64,000 nt of DNA from Enterococcus ureilyticus (GCF_001730315.1 NZ_MIKC01000005.1:1-64000), one strand, 5' to 3'. Shown: positions 9,437 to 19,702, counted from the stretch's first letter. Numbers and translations: made by a program. Notes: generated by a model not told the origin, from the sequence alone.

Positions 9437-10471
9437 TCATTCTAGTGCCTGTGAAGATTCGTCTACACTTTCTTCAGTTGACTCATTATTAAAAGGATAT
9501 GAGAAAATCCCGACTTCCATATCAATGATTCCTGGTTTCTCCATTTGGCTTGCTACCTTCCCATAATACGCCATCTTCTCTACTAATTGAGAGATATTAA
9601 CAATTACTTCATTAGCATCTTTCATGTGAAGAGTGATTAATTCTTTGTTTGCATTAGAAGGTGTATAGCGAATTTCTGAGATATTTTGTTTTATATCTTC
9701 AGGAAGTTTTTTATAAGAATCCATTAAGTTTTTTATAATTGATTGGTCCTGAAAGTTTTGAAAAACTGGCATACCACTTATTGGCGCACTCATTTCTTCT
9801 GGTAAAATCTTACCGTTTTCTAAAATAGGGTGGTAGACATTATTGACTGATTCTAAAGCCACTACTTCATATTCATCAATTTTTATATTGAATGAATTGA
9901 TCCCACTCAATGAGATTGTTGCTTTTTTGACACGTGGCAATTGACGCTTGATCTTTTCTTCATAAATTGTTCTGTCACCAAACTGCTCCCATAAACTTTT
10001 ACCTTTTTCCAGTTTAGATTGGGCAATGACTTGCTGGTTATCAACAGACACACTTCCAGTTACACTTATACTCCCTAACTTACTAAGTGGTGAAACAAAA
10101 TAAAGTACGATTAATATGGCGATTAAAAAAACCGAGACGATCAACGTCAGCCGACGGTATAATCGTTTGTTTCGTACTTCTTTTATTTTTGGTAAGCGGT
10201 CTGCAAAAGATTCGTAAGTTTTCTTTTGTTTTTCTTCTGTTTCAGGCTCTTCTGTTGAGTCTTCTGTTTCAGTTGCATTTTCTTCCGTCACTTCTTCTTG
10301 TTCTGCTTCTTCAGAAACAACAGACGGATTCCATACAGGCTGATTACCGTGTTTTTTTAAGTACTCTAGATTTTCTTTTTGCCATGGGGTCAGTTTTTGC
10401 TCATCTGGTTGTTCAGCAGACTCTAGTTGTTGGTCTGTTTGACCCTCTGAATCCTCTTTTTTCTTACTGAT
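9437..10471 (-). CDS. divIB: Cell division protein DivIB (FtsQ), start codon non-canonical
   Basis: Bitopic membrane protein of the divisome core. It has a long charged cytoplasmic N-terminus, one membrane segment (RLTLIVSVFLIAILIVLYFV), a POTRA domain starting LGSISVTGSV, and an acidic Ser-rich tail. The first ATG, GTG or TTG in frame is the GTG at 10291, but the same frame is open and clearly coding upstream to 10471. That stretch includes the DivIB-typical segment LTPWQKENLEYLKKHG. A GGGGGTG ribosome binding site lies just before an ATC codon at 10469-10471, so translation may start there and give 344 residues. murG ends 15 nt before this point. The function is certain, the start is not. 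Confidence 0.85.
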   Translation of the reverse strand: MSKKKEDSEGQTDQQLESAEQPDEQKLTPWQKENLEYLKKHGNQPVWNPSVVSEEAEQEEVTEENATETEDSTEEPETEEKQKKTYESFADRLPKIKEVRNKRLYRRLTLIVSVFLIAILIVLYFVSPLSKLGSISVTGSVSVDNQQVIAQSKLEKGKSLWEQFGDRTIYEEKIKRQLPRVKKATISLSGINSFNIKIDEYEVVALESVNNVYHPILENGKILPEEMSAPISGMPVFQNFQDQSIIKNLMDSYKKLPEDIKQNISEIRYTPSNANKELITLHMKDANEVIVNISQLVEKMAYYGKVASQMEKPGIIDMEVGIFSYPFNNESTEESVDESSQALE

Positions 10472-10486
10472 CTTTTACACCCCCTA

Positions 10487-11578
10487 TCAAATAATTTCTT
10501 TTACCACTTCGTAAAGTCGTTTTGCCGCATCAGGAATACCTTCTTTTTTTGAGGCATTCGCCATCAATTGATGACGAGTTTCATCCAGTAAAATGGCATC
10601 GATTTCGGCGATCAATTTATGCCCTGTAAGCTCTTGGTCAGTAATCATTTCTACTGCTCCAGATTTGACTAAACTTTGTGCATTCTTCGTTTGATGATCA
10701 TTGGTAACATATGGACTTGGGATCAAAATAGCAGGTAACCCTAATGCTGTAAATTCCGCTATTGAAGTTGCACCCGCTCGACCAACCATTAGGTCCGCAG
10801 CAGCTAAAACTTCTGCCATTTTATCAATATAAGGCTGAATGCTGATGTTTGTCAATTTTTTTTCAGAAAGATTTAAGGTTTCTTGTAATTCTTTAAAATA
10901 TCGCTCGCCTGATGCATAAAGAACTTGATATTCTCTCTTTTCAAATAAAGGAAATGCTTCAATGAATGCTTGGTTTATTTTCAATGCACCTCGACTACCG
11001 CCAAAGATCACAACCGTCTTCTTGTTAGGATCTAAGCCATACTCTTTAAGGATATTCGTTTTTTCGATCATTACGACCTCTTGCGCTCTTGGATTACCGG
11101 TTAAAATCACCTTATCTTTAGGGAAGTAATCAGCAACGTCAGGAAAACAAATGGCCACTTTTGTAGCATACTTACTTAAAAATTTATTTGTCATTCCAGG
11201 GATGCTATTTTGTTCATGAACGATTGTTGGTATTTTCAAGCGTGTAGCAGCATACACAACAGAACCAGATACATAGCCCCCTGTTCCAATCACAATATCT
11301 GGTTGAAAATCTTTAATAATTTTTTTTGCTTTTCCAATACTATTTAAGAAAAGGTAGACCGTTTTGACATTCTGAGGACTAAGTGAACGACGAAATCCTT
11401 GAATCTTGATTGTTTTAAATGGGATCTTGTATTTAGGAACAATCTGACTTTCTAGGCCGTTTTCAGTTCCTACATACATGAATTCGGTATTCGGTTCGAT
11501 TTTTTTTACGTAGTTAACGAAAGCCAAAGCAGGATAAATATGTCCGCCTGTTCCGCCGCCGGTTATCAATATCTTCAT
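10487..11578 (-). CDS. murG: UDP-GlcNAc:undecaprenyl-PP-MurNAc-pentapeptide GlcNAc transferase MurG
   Basis: Adds GlcNAc to lipid I to form lipid II at the inner face of the membrane. The 363-residue GT28 enzyme starts [20 protein letters not shown], the glycine-rich G-loop 1. A second loop is [14 protein letters not shown], and the C-terminal donor-binding region includes [21 protein letters not shown] with [22 protein letters not shown] precedes the ATG. It is 7 nt after murD, so it is translationally close to it. Confidence 0.97.
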   Translation of the reverse strand: MKILITGGGTGGHIYPALAFVNYVKKIEPNTEFMYVGTENGLESQIVPKYKIPFKTIKIQGFRRSLSPQNVKTVYLFLNSIGKAKKIIKDFQPDIVIGTGGYVSGSVVYAATRLKIPTIVHEQNSIPGMTNKFLSKYATKVAICFPDVADYFPKDKVILTGNPRAQEVVMIEKTNILKEYGLDPNKKTVVIFGGSRGALKINQAFIEAFPLFEKREYQVLYASGERYFKELQETLNLSEKKLTNISIQPYIDKMAEVLAAADLMVGRAGATSIAEFTALGLPAILIPSPYVTNDHQTKNAQSLVKSGAVEMITDQELTGHKLIAEIDAILLDETRHQLMANASKKEGIPDAAKRLYEVVKEII

Positions 11579-11585
11579 AATTCTC

Positions 11586-12956
11586 TCACTTTTCTATGTC
11601 TTTTAGCTGGTGCATTGCTTGAATAAAGGCATTACCGCGCAGTTCAAAATTAGGATACTGGTCCCAACTTGCGCATGCGGGCGATAATAGAATAGTATCA
11701 TCTTTTTCAGAAAAATCATAGGCGTCACGTACAGCCGTTTCAACATTTTTTGTTAATTTAATTGTTTTGACGCCTGCTTCGATTGCGGCTTTGTGCAGTT
11801 TATCTTTTGTTTCACCAAAAAGAATGATTGCTTTGATTCCTACTAATGAAGGAATCAGTTCATCAAAGCTATTTCCTCGATCTAATCCGCCTGCTAACAA
11901 AATCAGTGCAGAATGATCAAATCCGCTTAATGCCATCTCAGTTGCTAATATATTTGTCGCTTTTGAGTCATTATAGAATTTTCTTCCCGCGATCTCCCCC
12001 ACGTATTGCGTGCGGTGAGGAACGCCAGTAAAGACCATCAATGTTTGTCTGATTACATCTGTAGGAATACCTTTTAACTTTGCTACAGAAATTGCAGCCA
12101 GTGCATTCTCAATATTGTGACTGCCAGGTACACCTAATTCACCAGCAAGCATAATGAATTCATCTTTATAATATATTTTCTCATCTGCAAGATACGCTCC
12201 TGCGACTTTTTCTTTTGTTGAAAAAGGAATAATTGCAGCTTTCGTTGTTTTACTTAATTCTTGAAGTTCTGCTTGGTTCCAATTTAATATAAGGAAATCC
12301 GTTTCCTGCATATTTTGTTGAATTGCCCATTTTGCTTTCACATATTCTTCTCTTGAACCATGATAGTCTAAATGTGCTTCATACACATTTGTGATGACAG
12401 CAATCTGAGGGCGAAATGTTTGAATTCCCATTAATTGAAAACTTGATAATTCCATAACAATATCATCATCAGCCCTAGCACTCTCAGCGACCTCACTGGC
12501 TGGATAACCAATATTTCCAGCTAAACGCGCTGTCCCACTTTCACGATCAGCATTTAAAAGTAACCCGATCATTGTCGTTGTCGTTGTCTTTCCATTTGTT
12601 CCAGTAATCCCGATAATTGGGCACTCGGCAATCTGATAGGCTAATTCAACTTCTGTCAAGATAGGTAATTTCATGCTTAACGCTTTTGCTACTAAAGGAT
12701 TCGAGTAAGGAATACCAGGATTTTTTACGATCAAGGAAAAGTCTTCATCTAACAGCTCGATTGGATGACCACCTGTAACAACACGAATACCCAAGGTTAA
12801 TAAATCTTGGGCTTCCGGGTTTTGATCAAATTGTTTAAAGTCATTGACTGTCACTAACGCACCTAACTCATGCAACAACTTCGCCGCACTAACGCCACTT
12901 TTAGCAAGTCCAAGAACAAGGACTTTTTTGTTTTCATAATCTGTTATTTTTTTCAT
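11586..12956 (-). CDS. murD: UDP-MurNAc-L-alanine:D-glutamate ligase MurD
   Basis: ATP-dependent cytoplasmic ligase that adds D-Glu to UDP-MurNAc-Ala. The N-terminal domain binds the nucleotide sugar ([17 protein letters not shown]). The central Mur ligase domain has the ATP loop [12 protein letters not shown], and the C-terminal domain has [10 protein letters not shown] and FYNDSKATN. Two ATGs are available. The second (12956) sits 8 nt after AGGGG and gives 456 residues, the usual enterococcal length. The first is too close to the ribosome binding site. Confidence 0.97.
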   Translation of the reverse strand: MKKITDYENKKVLVLGLAKSGVSAAKLLHELGALVTVNDFKQFDQNPEAQDLLTLGIRVVTGGHPIELLDEDFSLIVKNPGIPYSNPLVAKALSMKLPILTEVELAYQIAECPIIGITGTNGKTTTTTMIGLLLNADRESGTARLAGNIGYPASEVAESARADDDIVMELSSFQLMGIQTFRPQIAVITNVYEAHLDYHGSREEYVKAKWAIQQNMQETDFLILNWNQAELQELSKTTKAAIIPFSTKEKVAGAYLADEKIYYKDEFIMLAGELGVPGSHNIENALAAISVAKLKGIPTDVIRQTLMVFTGVPHRTQYVGEIAGRKFYNDSKATNILATEMALSGFDHSALILLAGGLDRGNSFDELIPSLVGIKAIILFGETKDKLHKAAIEAGVKTIKLTKNVETAVRDAYDFSEKDDTILLSPACASWDQYPNFELRGNAFIQAMHQLKDIEK

Positions 12957-13015
12957 TATCATTTCCCCTTATCTTAGAAAAGCTGAAAAAAGCGGTTAAC
13001 TCTGTAGGAAGTTAG

Positions 13016-13056
13016 GAATAGTGAGGTGGAACGCTTTTAGTTCCAGTTCACTATTC
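13016..13056. repeat. Intergenic hairpin between mraY and murD
   Basis: GAATAGTGA at 13016-13024 pairs with TCACTATTC at 13048-13056, and inside it TGGAAC pairs with GTTCCA around a 7-nt loop. There is no following U-run on the minus strand, so it is unlikely to be a simple intrinsic terminator. It could be an RNA processing or stability element within the dcw mRNA. The flanking string CTGTAGGAAGT (about 13001) recurs at about 19670. Confidence 0.55.
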
Positions 13057-13113
13057 TCTACTTTCTTAAAAGCTCATTCTCGATGTTAGATAGAATCAAA
13101 ATCTCTGAACTTT

Positions 13114-14079
13114 TTAAAATACGATCCACAATGTGATGGCAGAGCAAATAGCTCCAGTCAACCAAAAAATAATATCGATTTTCCACTCTGACCAGCCACA
13201 CATTTCAAAATGATGATGGATCGGCGACATTTTAAAGATCCGTTTACCAAAAAGTTTAAATGATGCCACTTGCAAAATTACGCTGGCTGTCTCACAAACA
13301 TAAACAAGTCCTATCAATAATAATGTCCATTCTTGACGTAAAATAATAGAAATAGCTGCAAGCAAACCACCTAAAGCAAGCGAACCAACATCGCCCATAA
13401 AGATTTTGGCTGGCTTTCGGTTATAAGGAAAGAAGCCTAATAAGCCTCCAATCACACTCAAGCAGATGATCACTACATCAAATTGTTGCTGTTTCCATGC
13501 AATGATCGCATAAGTAGCAAATGAAATCGTCCCTAAGCCTGCTACTAAACCATCGATACCGTCAGTCAAATTCACTGCATTTGAAAATCCAACTAGCCAA
13601 AAAATGACGAATACACCATAAAAAATACCCAAAGGTAATGTCACTACACCAAATAAATCTAATGTATCAGGTAAGCCTTCTGAACGGTAAACAAAATAAA
13701 AAACAAGTCCGCCAATGATTTGTCCAATCAGCTTTTGGCGAGAATTTAAGCCTAGGTTTCTTTTTTTAAACACTTTGATAAAATCATCTAAAAATCCTAA
13801 TAGTCCATAAAGAACCAAAATAAATAGAATAATTAGTAAAGACGGAGTAAGCTCTTGTTTCCATAGTCCCACTAATAGTGACGTGATAAAGCTTGCTACT
13901 AAAAAGACTAACCCACCCATCGTTGGTGTCCCAGTTTTGACGTTATGCCAAGTAGGACCATCTTCGCGTGTTGTTTGTCCTTGTTTTTTCATTTGGAAAT
14001 AACCGATAAACATTGGCATCACTGCCACTGTTATAGCAAAACTACATACTATGGGAATAAAAATCTGTGTCCACTCCAT
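13114..14079 (-). CDS. mraY: Phospho-MurNAc-pentapeptide transferase MraY
   Basis: Integral membrane enzyme that transfers phospho-MurNAc-pentapeptide to undecaprenyl phosphate to make lipid I. The 321-residue protein has about ten membrane spans. It contains the TMGGLVFL segment, the catalytic FLDDFIKV (DD pair), [13 protein letters not shown], the [12 protein letters not shown] motif, and the HHHFE motif near the end ([15 protein letters not shown]). A GGAGAG site precedes the ATG. murD follows after about 157 nt, the longest gap within the dcw genes. Confidence 0.97.
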   Translation of the reverse strand: MEWTQIFIPIVCSFAITVAVMPMFIGYFQMKKQGQTTREDGPTWHNVKTGTPTMGGLVFLVASFITSLLVGLWKQELTPSLLIILFILVLYGLLGFLDDFIKVFKKRNLGLNSRQKLIGQIIGGLVFYFVYRSEGLPDTLDLFGVVTLPLGIFYGVFVIFWLVGFSNAVNLTDGIDGLVAGLGTISFATYAIIAWKQQQFDVVIICLSVIGGLLGFFPYNRKPAKIFMGDVGSLALGGLLAAISIILRQEWTLLLIGLVYVCETASVILQVASFKLFGKRIFKMSPIHHHFEMCGWSEWKIDIIFWLTGAICSAITLWIVF

Positions 14080-14136
14080 GATATCTCTCCTAATTATTCG
14101 ACTCGTATTGGTCTACCTTGATATTCTTTTAACTAT

Positions 14137-16017
14137 TTATTTCGCTGCATCTACCGATTCTGTTGATTCACTGTCCATTGAATCCATTACCACTTTCATT
14201 AATGGATTCGCAATTTTTGCAAGCGCCTCTCTTGTATAAGTTTGAGGTTTTTTCATTGTAAGATACAAAATATATTCAGGGTTATCTGCTGGAACCATTT
14301 CTACCACTGAGTAGGTGTAATCTGTTAGTCCTGCCATATAACCATTTTCTCCAGTAATTTGAGCCGTTCCCGTTTTAGCTGCTACATGATAACCTGGAAC
14401 TGAATATACATCATATGCAATCCCATAATTAGGATCTTCTACAGTATCAACCATATAAGTCCGAATATCGCTTGCGGCTTGCGGAGTTATTACAGGTTGA
14501 CCCACTTTCTCTGTCTGAGTTACTTTTTCTTCACCAGTATCCTTATCCACGATTTTACTAATATATTGTGGCTTCAACATAGAACCATCATTTGCAATCG
14601 CTGTATAAGCTTGCATCATTTGAAAATTTGTTACCGAAACAGCTTGACCAAACGATGACATCGCTAGATCGACCCAGTTATCACCAGGAAGTTCTCCAGC
14701 AGATTCTCCTGCTAAGCCTGAATTCGTTGATTTTCCAAACCCAAATTTTTCTAAATAGCTTTTCCAAACTTCACCAGTTGGATCCATCGCCTGTTCCAAT
14801 GTCAGCATTCCGACATTACTAGACCAAGAAATCGCTTGACGGAATGTTAATGGCCCAACCGCACCATAATCATGATCGTTCACTGTACGGTCATCTAACT
14901 TGTACCCACCGGCTGGATAAGTAAACGTTGTGTTAGGGCTGAATTTCCCTTCTTGCATCGCTGCTGCTGCCGTAAATAATTTCATAGTTGAACCAGGTTC
15001 AAATTTATCTTCTACGAGAATATTACGCCAAACTGTGTCTTTGTCTAATCCTTCTTTTGTTTCCGGATTAAACGATGGGCGTTGTGACATCGCGAGAATT
15101 TCTCCTGTTTTAGCTTTCATTAACATTGCCGTCATATCTTCCGGCTTGAATTCTTCTACCACTGGATCGAGCAATGATTCTAAGCGGCTTTGAATACGAG
15201 TATCCAGCGTTGTATAGATGTCTTTTCCATCAACAGCTTTCTTCTCACTAGCAACTGTCCCAGGTAAAGGATTTCCGTATACATCCTTTTCGTAATCGAT
15301 TTTGCCATCTTGTCCACTTAAGATGTCATTATACGATTTTTCAATTCCCATTTTTCCGATTAACCCTTTTGAATCGTCCTCTGCGTCGGCAGAGTCAGTA
15401 TATCCAATAAAATGAGAAGCAAAGACGCCATTTGGATAGATTCTTGCTGGATGGCCTTCAAAATAGAGACCCGCAAGTTTATTTTGTTTTAGTTCATCTT
15501 CAATTTTTTGTCTTGTTTCTAATGTGATATCTTTTCCTTTAGAACCAAATTCTACTTGGAATTTTACAGTTCCATCTTCATTTACTCCACTATTAAGAAA
15601 ACCCAATGCTTCATCTTTGGTCAGCTCAGTATTTCTATCTAAGATTTCTGCTAGTGTTTGAAAATCTTTTTTCTGTGCATAAAGTTTTTTATTTTCTTCA
15701 CCTAAATAAGTCTCAGACAAGATCGCATAAACGGAATAAGAGGTAGCATCTTCTGCAATAACTTCCCCGTTACGGTCTAAAATAGCTCCTCTTTTCGCTT
15801 TGACCACACTGCTGCCTTGATAAAGATTCGCTGTCTTTTCAGGAAGAGAAACACCTGCAACCTTTCCTACAGCTACAATGTACGTTAATCTAAAGGCAAA
15901 TAAAAAGAACAATCCAATACTCGTAGCAAATAAAATAATGCCTACTTTTTTACGATTGTTCATTGGATTTAAGTTCTTCTTTTTGACAAAATTCTTTATT
16001 TTATTTTTTATGCTCAT
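14137..16017 (-). CDS. Division-specific class B penicillin-binding protein (FtsI/PBP2x type)
   Basis: Septal transpeptidase of 626 residues with one N-terminal membrane segment (about 24-45), a dimerisation domain, and the transpeptidase domain. The catalytic triad of motifs is present: STMK at 343-346, SSN at 399-401 and KTGT at 548-551. It ends shortly after the transpeptidase domain in a Ser/Glu-rich tail with no PASTA repeats, whereas pneumococcal PBP2x of the same position has two. mraY starts only 57 nt downstream, so there is no room for a lost extension. Its ATG directly follows the ftsL stop codon. Confidence 0.95.
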   Translation of the reverse strand: MSIKNKIKNFVKKKNLNPMNNRKKVGIILFATSIGLFFLFAFRLTYIVAVGKVAGVSLPEKTANLYQGSSVVKAKRGAILDRNGEVIAEDATSYSVYAILSETYLGEENKKLYAQKKDFQTLAEILDRNTELTKDEALGFLNSGVNEDGTVKFQVEFGSKGKDITLETRQKIEDELKQNKLAGLYFEGHPARIYPNGVFASHFIGYTDSADAEDDSKGLIGKMGIEKSYNDILSGQDGKIDYEKDVYGNPLPGTVASEKKAVDGKDIYTTLDTRIQSRLESLLDPVVEEFKPEDMTAMLMKAKTGEILAMSQRPSFNPETKEGLDKDTVWRNILVEDKFEPGSTMKLFTAAAAMQEGKFSPNTTFTYPAGGYKLDDRTVNDHDYGAVGPLTFRQAISWSSNVGMLTLEQAMDPTGEVWKSYLEKFGFGKSTNSGLAGESAGELPGDNWVDLAMSSFGQAVSVTNFQMMQAYTAIANDGSMLKPQYISKIVDKDTGEEKVTQTEKVGQPVITPQAASDIRTYMVDTVEDPNYGIAYDVYSVPGYHVAAKTGTAQITGENGYMAGLTDYTYSVVEMVPADNPEYILYLTMKKPQTYTREALAKIANPLMKVVMDSMDSESTESVDAAK

Positions 16018-16419
16018 TTATTTCACTTTCCTTATATTATCAAGGTTATCTGAAAGACCTCTGTTTTTAGCAACTTCTTTGATACGATCTGCTTTTGACA
16101 ATTCATTTTTTTGTTGTTCTAGCTTCAATGCAGACTCTTCTTTTTCTTGGATTATTGCTTGTGTTTCAGTGATTTCATTGGTCATTTGTGTAATGGAGGT
16201 ACGTACTTGAATGGTGAGAATTGCTATACCAATAATCGCTACGAGTAATAAAAAGCCGATTGTCTTTTCTAAAAGTGAGATATTTCTCAACTTCCTTTTA
16301 GGAGATTGGGGTAGGTCTACATTTCTTTGAACCTTAGGCTCATGTTCAGGACCAATGACTGGTTCATCAATTACTGGAATATCATATTGAAAATCTTCCA
16401 TTTTTTTTAGCTCAGCCAT
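16018..16419 (-). CDS. ftsL: Cell division protein FtsL
   Basis: Small bitopic divisome protein of 133 residues. It has a basic cytoplasmic N-terminus, one membrane span (LLEKTIGFLLLVAIIGIAIL, about 49-68) and a periplasm-side coiled coil with heptads. The end, IKEVAKNRGLSDNLDNIRKV, is the usual FtsL C-terminal element. It partners with DivIB and DivIC. Its stop codon is immediately followed by the pbp start. An AAAGGGG site precedes the ATG. Confidence 0.93.
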   Translation of the reverse strand: MAELKKMEDFQYDIPVIDEPVIGPEHEPKVQRNVDLPQSPKRKLRNISLLEKTIGFLLLVAIIGIAILTIQVRTSITQMTNEITETQAIIQEKEESALKLEQQKNELSKADRIKEVAKNRGLSDNLDNIRKVK

Positions 16420-16435
16420 GTCGTTACCCCTTTCT

Positions 16436-17395
16436 TTATAAGATTAATTTAACTTTTTCGGCAATTCTTAATTTAGCACTTCGTGAGCGATTATTCTCAG
16501 CCAATTCAGTCTCACCTGGTAAAATCGGCTTTCTAGTAATAACTTTTAATTCTGGTTGGAATTCTTCTGGAACCACTGGAAGACCTGGTGGTAAATCTTG
16601 CATCGTACTATATTCTTTAAACATGTTTTTTACAATTCGATCTTCTAAAGAGTGGAATGTAATCACACTGATTCGACCATTTTTATTCAGTAAAGCAATT
16701 GCTTGCTCTAACGACTCTTCTACAACACCTAGCTCATCATTCACAGCAATTCGAATGGCTTGAAAGATTCGTTTGGCTGGATGTCCGCCTTTACGTCTAG
16801 CAGGTGCAGGGATTGCAGATTTAATGATTTCTACTAATTCACTAGTTGTTTCGATCGGTGCTTTTTCCCGTACTCGTTCGATTTCTCTAGCAACCTGCTT
16901 AGAAAATTTTTCCTCACCATAGCGGAAGAAAATCTTCACTAATTCGTGATAGCTGTAATCATTAACGACGTCATAAGCAGATAAGGGTGCATCTTGATCC
17001 ATCCGCATGTCAAGCGGCGCATCTTGATGATAGCTAAATCCACGCTCAGCTTCATCCAATTGCGGAGAAGACACTCCTAAATCGTATAAAATACCATCGA
17101 CATGATCGATTCCATCATTCGCTAATTGTTGTTTTAAATGTCGAAAATTCGACTTGATAAAAGTCACCATGCCTTGATCAACATATTTTTTTAATCGTTG
17201 TGCTGCAAAGTCCAAAGCTTTTTGGTCTTGATCGAATGCGTATAAGTGCCCATGCTCCCCTAATTGCGAGAGTAGGTACTCACTATGACCTGCACCGCCC
17301 AATGTGCAATCGACATAAATGCCATCTTCTTTCACATGTAAGCCGTCAACTGTTTCTTTTAATAAAACAGTATAGTGCTGAAACTCTTCCGTCAT
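16436..17395 (-). CDS. rsmH: 16S rRNA (cytosine1402-N4)-methyltransferase RsmH
   Basis: SAM-dependent methyltransferase (formerly MraW) that modifies C1402 of 16S rRNA in the P site. The ATG at 17395 ([19 protein letters not shown]) follows AGAGGAG by 5 nt and gives 319 residues. Motif I is [16 protein letters not shown], and [22 protein letters not shown] is strongly conserved. [22 protein letters not shown] and [15 protein letters not shown] follow in the expected order. It lies between mraZ and ftsL as in almost all bacteria. Confidence 0.97.
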   Translation of the reverse strand: MTEEFQHYTVLLKETVDGLHVKEDGIYVDCTLGGAGHSEYLLSQLGEHGHLYAFDQDQKALDFAAQRLKKYVDQGMVTFIKSNFRHLKQQLANDGIDHVDGILYDLGVSSPQLDEAERGFSYHQDAPLDMRMDQDAPLSAYDVVNDYSYHELVKIFFRYGEEKFSKQVAREIERVREKAPIETTSELVEIIKSAIPAPARRKGGHPAKRIFQAIRIAVNDELGVVEESLEQAIALLNKNGRISVITFHSLEDRIVKNMFKEYSTMQDLPPGLPVVPEEFQPELKVITRKPILPGETELAENNRSRSAKLRIAEKVKLIL

Positions 17396-17408
17396 AATGC
17401 TCCTCTTT

Positions 17409-17840
17409 CTAAAAACCAAAATCAATCATTGTTTCTGCAATTTCATCAAAATTTTCTTCAGCTTCAGTTGAAAATTCTTGCCAACGGGCTTCATCCCAAA
17501 TCTCAATTCGATTTGAAACACCGATGATTACACAAGCTTTTTCCAAACTACCGTGTGTTCTCAAAGCGGCAGGGATATTGATCCTACCTTGCTTATCGAT
17601 CTCACATTCCGTAGCAGCCGAGTAAAAAAAGCGGACAAATGTGCGGGCATCTTTCTTAGCTAGAGGCATTTCTTTTAACTTTTCCTCTAATTGCTCCCAT
17701 TCGGACATTGGATAACCAAATAAACAGCCATCCATTCCCCTAGTTACCACAAATTTCTCACCCAATTGGTCGCGAAATTTAGCTGGTACGATGAGCCGGC
17801 CTTTGGCATCTATATTATGTTGAAATTCACCCATAAACAT
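17409..17840 (-). CDS. mraZ: Transcriptional regulator MraZ
   Basis: First gene of the dcw cluster and its regulator, related to AbrB-fold DNA-binding proteins. The second-ATG form starts [22 protein letters not shown], follows GGGAGG by 8 nt and has 143 residues, the standard length. Both halves contain the DxxGR motif (DAKGR and DKQGR), which marks the duplicated SpoVT-AbrB-like fold. MraZ binds repeats upstream of its own gene, and matching repeats are present at 17881-17905. Confidence 0.96.
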   Translation of the reverse strand: MFMGEFQHNIDAKGRLIVPAKFRDQLGEKFVVTRGMDGCLFGYPMSEWEQLEEKLKEMPLAKKDARTFVRFFYSAATECEIDKQGRINIPAALRTHGSLEKACVIIGVSNRIEIWDEARWQEFSTEAEENFDEIAETMIDFGF

Positions 17841-17880
17841 AGCCAATTCCTCCCACTTTTCCACTTGATAGAAACAGTCT

Positions 17881-17905
17881 ACCACATCCCACCACTTTCT
17901 ACCAC
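17881..17905 (-). promoter_or_regulatory. Probable MraZ operator: three GTGGT boxes 10 bp apart
   Basis: On the minus strand GTGGT occurs at 17901-17905, 17891-17895 and 17881-17885, an exact 10-bp period. GTGGA and GTGGG boxes follow nearer the start codon. MraZ of other bacteria binds direct repeats with a TGGG/GTGG core spaced by one helical turn in front of mraZ. The match is by pattern and position. I could not identify the -35 and -10 elements with confidence. Confidence 0.7.
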
Positions 17906-18120
17906 CAAAAACAATAAATCTTCTTTCTTTTAATAGTTATTTAAAAAGTTTGTAATATTTCAATTTGTGGTTTAATTTCGAAGAAAAGCGTTCTCATCAT
18001 CTATGTAATTGATTTTTAAAAGAAATCATCTGTTTATTTCTCCGTCAACTCTCTCATAAAAATATTACAAACAGGATGCGTGGGGGGAAGTGGGCAGATA
18101 GCTGCCCAACCTATTCTATT

Positions 18121-18492
18121 TTATGAAAAATAATGGAGGATATTTAATAAAACGAGTACTGCATATAAGACTAAGCTAAGAAGAAAGACTAAGCGCCAAA
18201 ACATTTTAAAATATCTGCCATACAGAATTTCCCCATAATAATAGGCTTGAAAAACTGCCACACAAATACCGAGTAATAAAACAGAGATGATCATATAAGG
18301 CACAATTGATTGTCCATAACTGTCTTTGGATAGTTCATTTAATCCTATAAATAAAAATGGAATCGAGATATCTGGTGCTTTGACTTTAAAACGTTCCGTT
18401 AAGGAAAACGTTGAAATAATAAAATTACACGCAAATAACACAATTACTGGAAAAACATACCAAAAAAGCATAATGACTGAAAACGACACCAT
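18121..18492 (-). CDS. DUF3397 family membrane protein
   Basis: A 123-residue protein with four hydrophobic segments (about residues 5-27, 40-50, 63-85 and 97-120), typical of DUF3397 proteins. These are found just upstream of mraZ in enterococci and other lactobacillales. The function is unknown. The ATG at 18492 is preceded by an AAAGGA site with rather long spacing. The 280 nt between this gene and mraZ contain the MraZ boxes and a small perfect hairpin (GGGCAG/CTGCCC near 18093-18107) without a U-run. Confidence 0.82.
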   Translation of the reverse strand: MVSFSVIMLFWYVFPVIVLFACNFIISTFSLTERFKVKAPDISIPFLFIGLNELSKDSYGQSIVPYMIISVLLLGICVAVFQAYYYGEILYGRYFKMFWRLVFLLSLVLYAVLVLLNILHYFS

Positions 18493-18674
18493 TTACTAAC
18501 AATTCCTTTCGTAACACGCTTTATTAACTATACTTTATTTTCTTTACACCTGTGTTTCATTTCGTTTAAATGTTCATGCCTAAATAATACTAATTTCTAA
18601 GGCCTTTATTCGCCAAAAACAGGTCAAGTCTATTATAATGGAGGAAAATAGATTTGAAAAAATGAGGTGGCACT

Positions 18675-19631
18675 TTGATCAATTATTTGAAAATAGAAAA
18701 TAGACGTTTCACTCCATCGAGAACCGATACAGAGGATACAGTTTGGCTTGCTGTTGAAAAGCCTACTGAAGAAGAAATCGATCACTTAGTCACGACTTAC
18801 AAGCTCCCTAAAGATTATATCACAGGTGTACTAGATGATGACGAAAATTCTCGTTTTGAAGGTCTTCATCAAAATGTACTGGAAGAACCTGCCCTGATGT
18901 TGATTCAGTATCCCCATGCAACAATTAGCCCCAGCGGGTATACTCAGTTAAATACCTTTCCGTTTGCAGTCATTTTAACGACTGATGGAAAAGTAATTAC
19001 AGTGATTAATAATTCTGCTGATTTTATAAAAAAGGCTCTTTCTACAGAAGTTCCAACAATTGAATTACCAATTCAAGAGACACTTATTTTATATTTATCT
19101 TGGCACATTTCAACTTGCTATAATCGTTTTTTAAAAGAGTTGATCAAAGAAACGAATAAATTAGAAGGCGAACTAAAAGTCTCTACAGAAAATAGCCAGC
19201 TTTATCAAATTATGGATATCCAAAAAAGTTTAGTCTATTTCGAATCGGCGATCAATTCCAATCTTGACGTGTTAAATATGCTTTATAGTGCCAGTCTTTT
19301 CAAAGATCCCAGAGCACATTTACCACGCCTCCATGATATTCTTGTCGAAACGAAACAAGCGGCCACAACAACGAAGATCCAATTAAAACTTGTAGATAAA
19401 ATCAGTGACACTTTTTCAGCTATCGTTTCCAACAATCTAAATAATGTCATGAAGATTTTGACTTCTTTGACAATTGTCTTAACGATCCCAACGATCATCG
19501 GGGGAATTTTTGGAATGAATGTTAAACTCCCTTTTGCAAATCGTGAAGATGCCTTTTTTTGGATTTTTATCATAACTACAGCGACTTGCGTTTTCGTTAT
19601 CCACAGGCTAAAGAAACGAAACCTTTTGTAA
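18675..19631 (+). CDS. corA: CorA-family magnesium transporter
   Basis: Pentameric divalent cation channel. The 318-residue protein has a long cytoplasmic N-terminal funnel domain and two C-terminal membrane helices. The signature GMN follows the first helix (GGIFGMNVKLPF, about residues 281-292), and the protein ends with a basic tail. It starts with TTG at 18675, 6 nt after GAGGTGG; no ATG fits. It is divergent from the DUF3397 gene and stands alone on the plus strand. Substrate specificity (Mg, Co or Ni) cannot be told from the sequence. Confidence 0.93.
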   Translation: MINYLKIENRRFTPSRTDTEDTVWLAVEKPTEEEIDHLVTTYKLPKDYITGVLDDDENSRFEGLHQNVLEEPALMLIQYPHATISPSGYTQLNTFPFAVILTTDGKVITVINNSADFIKKALSTEVPTIELPIQETLILYLSWHISTCYNRFLKELIKETNKLEGELKVSTENSQLYQIMDIQKSLVYFESAINSNLDVLNMLYSASLFKDPRAHLPRLHDILVETKQAATTTKIQLKLVDKISDTFSAIVSNNLNNVMKILTSLTIVLTIPTIIGGIFGMNVKLPFANREDAFFWIFIITTATCVFVIHRLKKRNLL

Positions 19632-19702
19632 AATTTTTAGTTGCTGATTTTACCAAAAGGATGTAAACTGTAGGAAGTAAAGAATAAGGATGTGTATGAT
19701 CA

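Noticed and set aside
10087-10470. A 127-codon plus-strand frame opposite divIB
   Set aside because: It mirrors the acidic, Glu/Gln-rich divIB N-terminus; its codons read as Leu/Phe/Ser runs and no start signal is present. It does confirm that the divIB frame is compositionally coding upstream.
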